Below are positions 5,925-11,743 of a stretch of DNA of 14,790 nt, piece by piece. The notes below the pieces were generated by a model, which worked only from the letters and a program-made list of their open reading frames with translations, did not search any database and was not told the DNA's origin. A program made the position numbers and the translations under genes. The stretch's first letter is position 1, and every line of letters begins with the position of its first letter. This stretch comes from JAUPTX01 sp964550665 (GTDB lineage Bacteria; Patescibacteriota; Minisyncoccia; Phycocordibacterales; CSBR16-119): assembly GCA_964550665.1 (NCBI GenBank), contig CAZJZW010000017.1:1-14790 (forward strand), given 5' to 3'.

Positions 5925-6655
5925 AGTCTGTTTTAAGGATATATAAAAATCTTGGAGAAACTCCCTTAGAAGCCCTAAATAGGCTTCGTTTAGAATTACC
6001 AGAATATGCCGATGTTCCTATGACGTATGCTGGTCGTCTGGATCCGATGGCAGAAGGCGAACTCCTTGTTCTCACCGGTGAAGAGTGTAAGAAAAAAGAT
6101 GAATACCTAGGGATGGACAAAGAATACGAATTTGAGATGCTTTTTGGCTTTGAAACAGATTCATATGATCTTTTGGGGATTTCTATCTCAAAAGATGTAG
6201 AAGAAAATTTGATCAGACAAAATTTAGAAAAAGAAATTTTAGTGTTTCAAGGAAAAAGAACTCAATCATATCCACCGTTTTCTTCAAAGACGATAGACGG
6301 CGTCCCACTTTTTCAAAAAACAAAAGACGGAGATGTTTTTGATTTACCAGAGAGGGAAGTTGAGATTTATGAAATAAAATTTTTAGGATTTAGAGAATTA
6401 TCAGGCAAAAATCTTTTAGAAGAAATAAAAAGGAGAGTATCTTTGGTTAAAGGAGACTTTAGGCAAGAAGAAATTTTAAAAATATGGGAAGGAAATCTAG
6501 GCGATAAGGAAGAAGAGATTTTTTTAATTGGTAAAGCGAGTATGATCTGTTCTTCAGGAACATATGTTAGAAGTTTGGTCCACGACTTATCTTTTCCAGC
6601 AACAACTTTTTCAATCAAAAGAACAAAGATTTTCTCTATTGACAAAAACATATAA
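5918..6655 (+). CDS. truB: tRNA pseudouridine(55) synthase, TruB family
   Basis: Predicted to convert U55 in the T-loop of tRNAs to pseudouridine. MTYAGRLDPMAEGELLVLTG (35-54) carries the catalytic Asp42; TruB usually has GHTGTLDPxATG here, so the His-Thr part is replaced by YAGR. KEYEFEMLFGFETDSYDLLG (68-87) matches the family's K.Y...F..G..TdT.D..G segment, and QSYPPFSSKTIDGVPLF (116-132) and CSSGTYVRSLVHDL (211-224) are the standard later motifs. The N-terminal KP.G.TS is weak (YKNLGETPLEAL, 9-20). At 245 residues it ends after the catalytic domain, without a PUA domain. The start follows TTAGG, and only this ATG fits. It carries a promoter for the next gene in its 3' end. A divergent but plausibly active enzyme. 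Confidence 0.88.
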   Translation: MLESVLRIYKNLGETPLEALNRLRLELPEYADVPMTYAGRLDPMAEGELLVLTGEECKKKDEYLGMDKEYEFEMLFGFETDSYDLLGISISKDVEENLIRQNLEKEILVFQGKRTQSYPPFSSKTIDGVPLFQKTKDGDVFDLPEREVEIYEIKFLGFRELSGKNLLEEIKRRVSLVKGDFRQEEILKIWEGNLGDKEEEIFLIGKASMICSSGTYVRSLVHDLSFPATTFSIKRTKIFSIDKNI

Positions 6656-6667
6656 ATAGACTATAAT
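6639..6667 (+). promoter_or_regulatory. Perfect-consensus sigma70-type promoter
   Basis: TTGACA (6639-6644), 17-nt spacer, TATAAT (6662-6667): both boxes match the consensus exactly. The -35 lies inside the last codons of truB. Predicted start near 6674, with a leader of about 36 nt. Confidence 0.85.
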
Positions 6668-6709
6668 AACGAGCGAAAAAGTATAAACCCAACAAAACCA
6701 TCATAGAAG

Positions 6710-7294
6710 ATGACCCCTAACAAAGTTCTTCTCAAGTTTCGGTTAAACCCGAAACGGGCAATGGATATGATCGAAAGAGGTGTTCATGAGGTCTTGCGAG
6801 ATGAAGCCCGGGTTGTCGGTCGTCAGATCGCACAGGCGAAGTTCGCAGGAAAAGCTATGGTGAGAGATCGCCGAGATGCGACCGGTCGAGAGCGTATGGA
6901 TAGCGGAGTCAAACTCTTCACCTCTGAGAAGTCGAAGGGCTCCAAACTCACTACCTTCTCACAGCTCTTCGAAGATCTGGTAAGGCTTAAGATGGTCATC
7001 GACGATGTTCATTTGTATAAGAAAGACAATGACAAAATGTACTCTCTGGTGATCAGTTTTACTTCTGATGATCAGGCGGAGGACATCTTGGATACTCTTC
7101 ACCAGAAAGGAGTGATCGATCTTCTGGGTTTGGCTTGGGAGAACTGCCATGTATGGCTGAACCACGATGGCTTGATAACTATCAATGTTGCACACATTGA
7201 TACATCCAAACTCGAAGCCAACTCTGTTGATATGATCAGTCTTCGGGTCAACTCTGAAAAAGAACCCGAAATATTCATTGTGGAGAACGAATAA
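6710..7294 (+). CDS. Unknown soluble protein behind a consensus promoter
   Basis: 194 residues, no membrane segment or signal peptide. The first part (about 5-70) is helical and rich in Arg and Lys (KFRLNPKRAMDMIERGVHEVLRDEARVVGRQIAQ), suggestive of nucleic-acid or ribosome contact (inference only). The second part (80-190) alternates strands and helices with several Asp/Glu. I recognise no family. It is driven by a perfect-consensus promoter and closed by a terminator, so it should be strongly expressed. Base composition differs from neighbours: the stretch 6781-6840 is about 57% GC against about 38% at 7861-7920 in truD, and codons such as ATC, CGG, CTC and AAG are frequent. That could mean transfer or codon selection in a highly expressed gene. 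AGAAG touches the ATG, too close for a normal SD. Confidence 0.8.
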   Translation: MTPNKVLLKFRLNPKRAMDMIERGVHEVLRDEARVVGRQIAQAKFAGKAMVRDRRDATGRERMDSGVKLFTSEKSKGSKLTTFSQLFEDLVRLKMVIDDVHLYKKDNDKMYSLVISFTSDDQAEDILDTLHQKGVIDLLGLAWENCHVWLNHDGLITINVAHIDTSKLEANSVDMISLRVNSEKEPEIFIVENE

Positions 7295-7305
7295 GTTCCC
7301 ACATT

Positions 7306-7343
7306 GAAAAAGGGCCGCCCAGGCAAACTAGGCGGTCTTTTTC
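7306..7343. terminator. Bidirectional terminator between convergent genes
   Basis: GAAAAAGGGCCGCC (7306-7319) pairs imperfectly (one extra G, one G-U) with GGCGGTCTTTTTC (7331-7343) around an 11-nt loop. It ends the unknown gene on the plus strand and includes the final codons of truD on the minus strand. Confidence 0.8.
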
Positions 7344-8713
7344 ATTTCAAACTTAGAAAATATTTCTTTTATACTTTCTAAGGCTAGTTTTTCTTTTGTA
7401 TCAAATATTTCTTGGTTAAGCTCCGAAGTATCTTTTTCTGAAAAAATATCAAATATTTCCATCAAAAAGGTTGTTGCATAGGCACCTTTTTCAAGCTCGA
7501 AAGATATATAAACCCCACAATCTTCTATTCTGTAGTTTATATTTTTAGGTTGGATTCTGGTTGGAATACTTGCGTTGTTTGATATTAAATACAATGATCT
7601 AAATGATTCTTGGATGTTTTTTCGAAAAAACATAGTGTCATCGTTTTTTAAATAACTTCTATATAACTCAAAGTCGTTATTTTCTTTACTCAAAAGTAAT
7701 GATAATTTTTCTTGCTCTTTTATTTCACCCATTTCCATCTTAGATAATATAATATTGGCTATGTAGCTAGCATAAGCTTTTGACCAAAGGTTTATTTGAT
7801 CTTTTCTTGTCTGTATAAAGTTTTCTTTTGATTTATCATAGCCATCTTTTAAAATACTATTTATTATTTCAAGGGGATACTGAAACGTGTAGGGTAGGTG
7901 TCTAATTTCTGACTCGATGTCCTTCAAATTGGAAAGATTTTTTATTTTTCTTCTTATTTTTGTAAAGTATGGATATTCAAAGTCACTCTCTTTTGAGACA
8001 ACGAGGTTTAATAAATTGTCGACATCACCTTTAAAAATTTCTCTTCCAAGGATATGTCCTATGTATCTTGGAGACCCAAATCTTTGTGGCCCATAAAAAT
8101 TTATAAGACCATGTTGTTTTATTCTTTCAATTTTTTCTACCATCTTTTTTTCGTCAACAAGACCTCTAGTTCTTATTAGAATAGAAAATCTATTTCCTTT
8201 TAATTTACCCACAGAAACAACACCTTTACCTTTTCTTATATTTTTAAGAAAAAAAGAATTATGTTGTATTTTTTTTATTTCTTCAATTTTAGACCCACGA
8301 ATACTTATAAGCTGAGATGTTAAAGCGGCGGTATCTTTCATTCCCGCATAGCCAATCTGGTCCGATTTAATTTTTAGAATTTTAGATATCTCTCTTATAC
8401 AGTCTGTTGTACTTTGGTTAATTTTTACAAGCTCTGCGTAGGTTGTATCACCCTCTTTATCATTTTGGTCTACAGTTTTTGTTACTTCAATAATAGTTCC
8501 ATCTTCTTGTATTTCTTCCACTATAAAATCACTAGGGAATAGTTTTATTGTTCCTGATGGTAAATTTTTCTCTTTTCCCAATATTCCAATATGTTCCAGT
8601 AGATCAATTTGATTTTTTTTAGGTATCTTAAAGTCGTCAGGGTTTTCAAGCTTAAGTTTCTCTAGTAGGCCGTTTTCTTTGACCCAAATTTCATTTTGTG
8701 TGTCTTCGTTCAT
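7328..8713 (-). CDS. truD: tRNA pseudouridine synthase, TruD family
   Basis: TruD/Pus7-type enzyme; bacterial members make pseudouridine 13 in the D-arm of tRNA-Glu. GYAGMKDTAALTSQ (121-134) holds the catalytic Asp127. GKLKGNRFSI (169-178), INFYGPQRFGS (204-214) and the late FELEKGAYATTFLMEIF motif are family hallmarks. At 461 residues it is longer than E. coli TruD (about 350) and nearer archaeal/eukaryotic Pus7 in size, with roughly 45 extra N-terminal residues and a long Lys-rich middle. It is very AT-rich, with runs of AAA, ATA and TTT codons. It stands alone, convergent with the unknown gene and divergent from the small-protein operon. TGATATAAT 6 nt before the ATG suggests a leaderless mRNA. 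The second pseudouridine synthase in the window. Confidence 0.94.
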   Translation of the reverse strand: MNEDTQNEIWVKENGLLEKLKLENPDDFKIPKKNQIDLLEHIGILGKEKNLPSGTIKLFPSDFIVEEIQEDGTIIEVTKTVDQNDKEGDTTYAELVKINQSTTDCIREISKILKIKSDQIGYAGMKDTAALTSQLISIRGSKIEEIKKIQHNSFFLKNIRKGKGVVSVGKLKGNRFSILIRTRGLVDEKKMVEKIERIKQHGLINFYGPQRFGSPRYIGHILGREIFKGDVDNLLNLVVSKESDFEYPYFTKIRRKIKNLSNLKDIESEIRHLPYTFQYPLEIINSILKDGYDKSKENFIQTRKDQINLWSKAYASYIANIILSKMEMGEIKEQEKLSLLLSKENNDFELYRSYLKNDDTMFFRKNIQESFRSLYLISNNASIPTRIQPKNINYRIEDCGVYISFELEKGAYATTFLMEIFDIFSEKDTSELNQEIFDTKEKLALESIKEIFSKFEMKKTA

Positions 8714-8719
8714 TTTTAA

Positions 8720-8728
8720 ATTATATCA
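8720..8728 (-). promoter_or_regulatory. Extended -10 promoter of truD, probably leaderless
   Basis: On the minus strand TGA-TATAAT (8728-8720) is a perfect extended -10, and the start codon begins 7 nt after its last base, so transcription would start at or next to the A of the ATG. No clear -35 is present, as extended -10 promoters allow. Confidence 0.6.
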
Positions 8729-8764
8729 AAAAATTACTTCACAGTGTGCTCGGAAACCAGTTTA

Positions 8765-8793
8765 TTGACAAAAAACAAGTTTTCTATCATAAT
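8765..8793 (+). promoter_or_regulatory. Strong promoter of the small-protein operon
   Basis: TTGACA (8765-8770), 17-nt spacer, CATAAT (8788-8793), one mismatch in total. Predicted start near 8800, about 38 nt before the first small ORF. Confidence 0.75.
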
Positions 8794-8837
8794 CCTTCAC
8801 CTGGAACCAGCTCTTTAAAACACCAAACCACAAAATC

Positions 8838-8990
8838 ATGACACTCAGTTTTTTTACCACCGTAGAAATTTGGTTAAATGACCAAGTAAGTATACCGAAA
8901 GGGGCTATCTTACTTGTGACGGTAACAATACTCATCGTTGTCGGCTACAGAAGCTTCGTGAAAAATAAGAAACAAAAACCACTAGGATAA
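8838..8990 (+). CDS. Single-helix small membrane protein (50 aa)
   Basis: A 50-residue ORF. The N-terminal part MTLSFFTTVEIWLNDQVSIP is followed by a hydrophobic helix KGAILLVTVTILIVVGY (21-37) and a strongly basic tail (VKNKKQKP, 41-48), predicting a single-pass protein with C-terminus inside. It follows a near-consensus promoter, and its stop overlaps the start of the next ORF by one base (TAATG), a normal sign of translational coupling. I recognise no family. Small one-helix proteins can be regulators, partners of larger membrane proteins, or toxins; nothing here decides between them. No SD is visible before the ATG, as elsewhere in the window. Confidence 0.6.
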   Translation: MTLSFFTTVEIWLNDQVSIPKGAILLVTVTILIVVGYRSFVKNKKQKPLG

Positions 8991-9175
8991 TGGTACAAAC
9001 AGCACATAAAACATTGGGGCAAGAAGAAGTCTCTGTTATTCCGCTATCACCACTTGTGGTTGTGAAGACCATTCTCTCTCAAAAAGAAGAGGAAGAGTTA
9101 GTCTACATTCGTTGTGAAGGGAGGGGAGAATCAGAATCAAAGAAGGAGGTTTTGCGTGGTATTCACGGAAGCTAG
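8990..9175 (+). CDS. Unknown 61-residue protein, second gene of mini-operon
   Basis: Starts on the ATG overlapping the stop of the 50-residue membrane protein and ends just before a strong terminator. No membrane segment or signal. A hydrophobic strand region VSVIPLSPLVVVKTILS (14-30) precedes an acidic KEEEELVYIRCEGRGESESKKE (32-53). I recognise no family. The stop codon lies in a short palindrome (GGAAGC-TAG-GCTTCC, 9167-9181) adjoining the terminator. Its composition is less AT-rich than truD. The one-base overlap and the shared promoter and terminator are the main support that it is real. Confidence 0.6.
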   Translation: MVQTAHKTLGQEEVSVIPLSPLVVVKTILSQKEEEELVYIRCEGRGESESKKEVLRGIHGS

Positions 9176-9181
9176 GCTTCC

Positions 9182-9218
9182 AAAGCCGTTTCGGTTAACA
9201 AACCGAAACGGCTTTTTT
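9182..9218 (+). terminator. Rho-independent terminator
   Basis: A 15-bp perfect stem (9182-9196 with 9201-9215, loop AACA) with GCCG/CGGC at its base, followed by a T run. It closes the small-protein operon. Confidence 0.92.
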
Positions 9219-9219
9219 C

Positions 9220-9247
9220 TTGTGAAAATCCTAAGAACTAGTAGAAT
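9220..9247 (+). promoter_or_regulatory. Putative promoter of the 9268 gene
   Basis: TTGTGA (9220-9225), 16-nt spacer, TAGAAT (9242-9247), directly after the preceding terminator. Leader about 14 nt. Confidence 0.45.
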
Positions 9248-9267
9248 GGCACTAAATACGTATTATC

Positions 9268-9627
9268 ATGAAAACCAAAGTCATTTCTCTAAGCGACTTA
9301 GATTTTCCTAATAAAAAGTTTATCCACCTTAAGACAGAAGATCAAAGACTTTGTTTCTGTGGTTTAGTTGATTTTTATCCGGATAGAGTACCCAAAATAC
9401 ACGGCGTAAGTAAAAACAAAAGCAAAGAGAGTCTTTCTCTCGTGCATACTTATCTATCCAAAGAATTACTAAAATACCATTTTGTTTCTCGGGTATCTTT
9501 TTTCTGGAGAGGAATAGAGATACTCTTAGAAGATGATCATAATCGGCATAAACCAATTCTTAGTTTAAAAGACCATATCAAGATTGTTTTTCCTGAAGAA
9601 GATGTTGAAATCCTTCCCCCCACCTAG
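9268..9627 (+). CDS. Unknown protein (119 aa)
   Basis: A soluble protein without recognised family. It is Lys/His-rich with alternating hydrophobic stretches, for example RLCFCGLVDFYPD (27-39), LSLVHTYLSKELLKYHFVSRVSFFWRGIEILLED (56-89) and HIKIVFPEEDVEIL (103-116), consistent with a small alpha/beta fold. It has its own plausible promoter 21 nt upstream. Its stop lies in a weak CCCAC/GTGGG hairpin, followed by a strong bidirectional terminator, so it is a single-gene unit convergent with the DUF1761 gene. ATG at 9268 is chosen because it is the first in frame and fits the promoter. Nothing shows its role. Confidence 0.65.
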   Translation: MKTKVISLSDLDFPNKKFIHLKTEDQRLCFCGLVDFYPDRVPKIHGVSKNKSKESLSLVHTYLSKELLKYHFVSRVSFFWRGIEILLEDDHNRHKPILSLKDHIKIVFPEEDVEILPPT

Positions 9628-9648
9628 CGTGGGTTTTTCTTTATCAAA

Positions 9649-9681
9649 AACAAAAGCCCCGCCGAAGGCGGGGCTTTTGTT
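9649..9681. terminator. Bidirectional terminator
   Basis: Perfect 15-bp arms (9649-9663 and 9667-9681) with core GCCCCGCC-GAA-GGCGGGGC and A/T tracts outside. It serves the 9268 gene and the convergent DUF1761 gene. Confidence 0.92.
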
Positions 9682-9689
9682 AAATAGTT

Positions 9690-10112
9690 TTATATCCAAG
9701 CCTTCAAGATCATTCCAAATAGTATTAATACTACCAGTTGGTATCCAGAAGAAATTAAGAAAATTTGCCATGCCATCTTTCGTGGTCGCGCACTCCACAT
9801 TGCAGCGCCTGCAATTGTTGGCATTACGAATCCTGCCCAAATCCACACCGCGTTTAAAGATCCTCCAACTCCTGGTTCACTGATAATATAACCAGACAAT
9901 ACATAAGCTTGGAAAAGTGCTAAAGCGAATTGCGTAACATATAGTTGCCACATATCTTTTTGGATCTCTTTCATTTTCTCTGGAGACATATTCGTATCAG
10001 CGCCAATCGCTTTCATATATCTATCTCCAAAAAGTGCCTTGCTGTGCCAAACCATTCCCACAATCATCGCTACAACTCCACACGCTAATATTGCTAAAAT
10101 ATTTACTTCCAT
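9690..10112 (-). CDS. DUF1761 family membrane protein
   Basis: A 140-residue membrane protein with four predicted helices at about 4-22, 56-76, 86-106 and 113-137. The N-terminal GMVWHSKALFGDRYMKAIG (19-37) matches the DUF1761 signature, in which the first helix ends in a G.xWYspxlFGxxW-like motif. The loop after it (38-55) is Met/Lys/Glu-rich. Function of the family is unknown to me. It is a single-gene unit: TATAAT on the minus strand at 10149-10144 is a possible -10, followed by a small CTCGC/GCGAG hairpin (10126-10139) in the leader. No SD. Confidence in the family is good; in any activity none. Confidence 0.87.
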   Translation of the reverse strand: MEVNILAILACGVVAMIVGMVWHSKALFGDRYMKAIGADTNMSPEKMKEIQKDMWQLYVTQFALALFQAYVLSGYIISEPGVGGSLNAVWIWAGFVMPTIAGAAMWSARPRKMAWQIFLISSGYQLVVLILFGMILKAWI

Positions 10113-10182
10113 AAATTTATATTGTCTCGCAAAAGCGAGGATTATTATAATACTTATATTATATTCCTAACGAGAAGCAAAG

Positions 10183-10214
10183 TAAAAAAGAAAAGACCAA
10201 GGCTAGCCTGGTCT
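10183..10214 (-). terminator. Terminator of the 10225 gene
   Basis: On the minus strand AGACCAGG (10214-10207) pairs with CCTTGGTCT (10202-10194) with one bulged base around a short loop, followed by TTTTCTTTTTT. Confidence 0.75.
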
Positions 10215-10224
10215 GGGGTAGGGG

Positions 10225-10533
10225 TTATTTCAGAGGTGTGCCGTCAAGACGGGTGACTTTTTCTACGAATTGTGCTGGTGGTGAAAAGGTTGCACCACAC
10301 TTTGTTTTATAGGAAGTGATCGGGCAGGGTTCGTAGATGCTTCTTTCTATAGAACCACCATCAACTTCTATCGTACCTTTCTTTTTATTCACCGTTACAC
10401 CTTCTTTTGGCGGTGTTGTGATGTAGAAGAGTATTTGCTCAGGACTTTCGTCTTTTGCAACCTCTTCTTGGTTAAGCACGATAATGAAAGAGCAAGGCTC
10501 TTCTTTTGTGTGTGGTCCGTTTATATTGCTCAT
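10225..10533 (-). CDS. Unknown protein (102 aa)
   Basis: A small soluble protein without recognised family. There is no signal peptide or membrane helix; three cysteines fall in PCSF, PCPI and KCGA contexts. Segments such as SFIIVLNQEEV and GVTVNKKKGTIEVDGG suggest beta strands. Composition is less AT-rich than truD, similar to the 6710 gene. A good promoter precedes it: TTGCAC and an extended -10 TGT-TTAAAT 17 nt apart on the minus strand, with a leader of about 12 nt. It has its own terminator. The start is the only suitable ATG. Function cannot be stated. Confidence 0.65.
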   Translation of the reverse strand: MSNINGPHTKEEPCSFIIVLNQEEVAKDESPEQILFYITTPPKEGVTVNKKKGTIEVDGGSIERSIYEPCPITSYKTKCGATFSPPAQFVEKVTRLDGTPLK

Positions 10534-10552
10534 TGTTCCGGGGTTTGTTTTT

Positions 10553-10581
10553 ATTTAAACATTTTTGTAAGGTGGGTGCAA
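10553..10581 (-). promoter_or_regulatory. Promoter of the 10225 gene
   Basis: On the minus strand TTGCAC (10581-10576), 17-nt spacer ending in TGT, then TTAAAT (10558-10553). Confidence 0.55.
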
Positions 10582-10748
10582 TCGTAATAAAGATGGCGGA
10601 TCGGTCACGAGTTTCTAAGCTTTTTTCTCACAAGTTCGAAAAAATCTAAGAACTCTCGACCCCGCCTCGCGATGCTCATAAATTCGCATAACGCTCCGGC
10701 TTTCGATTCCCGCACGCAAAGCACGAAAGTGCTTTGCTCATCTCCACT
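10582..10748. other. GC-rich intergenic stretch without a supported gene
   Basis: Between the 10225 promoter and the tmRNA terminator no convincing ORF was found (an 18-codon frame starts at 10593). It holds two TCTAAG copies, a GC-rich segment at 10660-10700, and a broken inverted copy of the tmRNA 3' end described separately. Confidence 0.6.
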
Positions 10749-10810
10749 CAAAAAACAAAAGCGCCCAAAAGGCGCTGATGTTTTTACGAGTGGAGATGGC
10801 GGGAATCGAA
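10702..10810. repeat. Inverted copy of the tmRNA 3' end, split by a hairpin
   Basis: TTCGATTCCCGC (10702-10713) and CATCTCCACTC (10739-10749) on the plus strand are exact inverted copies of adjacent blocks at 10799-10810 and 10788-10798, which encode the tmRNA T-arm, acceptor 3' strand, discriminator and 3 nt beyond. The copy is split by 25 nt containing a perfect 9-bp hairpin, GCAAAGCAC-GAAA-GTGCTTTGC (10716-10737). Confidence 0.8.
10750..10776 (-). terminator. Terminator of ssrA
   Basis: On the minus strand AGCGCC (10776-10771) pairs with GGCGCT (10765-10760) around TTTTG, followed by TTTGTTTTTT. It starts 14 nt after the mature tmRNA 3' end. Confidence 0.85.
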
Positions 10811-11164
10811 CCCGCGTGTAAATGAGTTTTTAATAAGAGTCTACATGTTTAGTATTGTTTTTTGTTTTAAATATATAACCTTAAGAACAAACAAAACAGT
10901 TATATATCGATCTCTTTATTTTCATCAGCCGGGCGAGAACGCCGGAAGCTTATTTCGATTTTATGATACTTACAGACTTTATCGAAAGTCGAGCCCATAA
11001 GCACTAGCAAATATTTATGCTAGAGCAAAACCTCTAACCTTTTGGATTGGAGATTTTACTAATCCGTTAGATTTTGCATCTAAGGTTTTAAGGCAGTTTA
11101 AAAAGTTACCAAAGCTTTACATGCACATATTAAAAATTTTCAAATATCAAGACCAATCATCCCC
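10791..11164 (-). ncRNA. ssrA: Transfer-messenger RNA (tmRNA)
   Basis: Rescues stalled ribosomes by acting as tRNA-Ala and then as mRNA for a degradation tag, with SmpB. The 5' end GGGGATG (11164-11158) pairs with CATCTCC (10798-10792) in a 7-bp acceptor stem with one G-U pair. The T-arm GCGGGTTCGATTCCCGC (10815-10799) is canonical, and the discriminator is A (10791). No CCA is encoded (ACTC follows), so a CCA-adding enzyme is required. The tag frame starts at GCA 11077. Downstream lie pseudoknot-like pairings: CCGGCG/CGCC-GG near 10930-10950, and ATATATAAC/GTTATATAT plus an A/T-rich pairing near 10850-10910. About 374 nt, a normal length for a one-piece tmRNA. It follows smpB on the same strand, 59 nt apart; no convincing own promoter was found. 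Confidence 0.95.
11015..11077 (-). other. tmRNA tag reading frame
   Basis: From the resume codon GCA (11077-11075), preceded by TTAGAT much as E. coli has ATAGTC, the frame reads AKSNGLVKSPIQKVRGFALA and stops at TAA (11017-11015). The tag has 20 residues, longer than the 10 encoded in E. coli, is basic, and ends in FALA, whereas most tags end in LAA. Confidence 0.85.
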
Positions 11165-11223
11165 TAGAACATGACAAAATTTTTCTCATGTTTTAGCGAA
11201 GGACTCGCGAAAGGAAGGGAAGA

Positions 11224-11670
11224 CTAATTCTTCAACCTTCTTCCTAAATCTCTTTCGATGTCTCTCTTCTTTATACTCTGACGTTTATCAATGATTTTCT
11301 TACCACGCGCCAGCGCAATATCTATCTTTATATACCTACCTTTATTATACAATGAAATAGGCACTATTGTCAAGTTAGATTCTTTCATCTTTTTTTGGAG
11401 CTCTTCTATCTCACTTCTCTTTAGAAGGATCTTCCTTTCTCGGTACGGATTGTAGTCTTCTGGGGTGTTTTTAGGTTGATATGTAGGAATATGCGCCCCA
11501 ACCAAAAAAACTTCATTCCCGAGTATTTTTACATACGCTTCACTTATAGACCCGCCAACATTTTGTTTTATCGCTTTCACTTCAAATCCAAACAGAGAAA
11601 GACCACCGGTATATTTTTCCAGAATCTCGTAGTTAAAGCTTGCCTTTTTATTCTTTTGAAGTAAAGTCAT
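11224..11670 (-). CDS. smpB: SsrA-binding protein SmpB
   Basis: Binds the tRNA-like domain of tmRNA and places its C-terminal tail in the decoding centre of stalled ribosomes. NKKASFNYEILEKYTGGLSLFGFEVKAIK (7-35), GGSISEAYVKI (39-49), NEVFLVGAHIPTYQ (52-65) and IDIALARGKKIIDKR (115-129) are family signatures, and the basic tail KKRDIERDLGRRLKN is present. The 148 residues are normal. It lies immediately upstream of the tmRNA gene, its partner, on the same strand, and divergent from ftsH; a minus-strand TATAAT (11696-11691) faces the ftsH TATAAT only 3 nt away. No SD precedes the ATG. Confidence 0.97.
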   Translation of the reverse strand: MTLLQKNKKASFNYEILEKYTGGLSLFGFEVKAIKQNVGGSISEAYVKILGNEVFLVGAHIPTYQPKNTPEDYNPYRERKILLKRSEIEELQKKMKESNLTIVPISLYNKGRYIKIDIALARGKKIIDKRQSIKKRDIERDLGRRLKN

Positions 11671-11690
11671 AAGGTGTTTATATTAAACTC

Positions 11691-11705
11691 ATTATATTGT
11701 ATAAT
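11691..11705. promoter_or_regulatory. Divergent smpB/ftsH promoter region
   Basis: Two perfect -10 boxes lie back to back: TATAAT on the minus strand (11696-11691) for smpB and on the plus strand (11700-11705) for ftsH. Their polymerase footprints must overlap, so the two promoters should compete. The -35 boxes are poor. Confidence 0.6.
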
Positions 11706-11743
11706 GGCACGACAATTAAGCCAAAGATAAGCAAATAAATCAA

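Noticed and set aside
10593..10649. An 18-codon ORF in the tmRNA-flanking intergenic DNA
   Set aside because: Too short, with no terminator or conserved feature behind it, and located in a probable degenerate segment.
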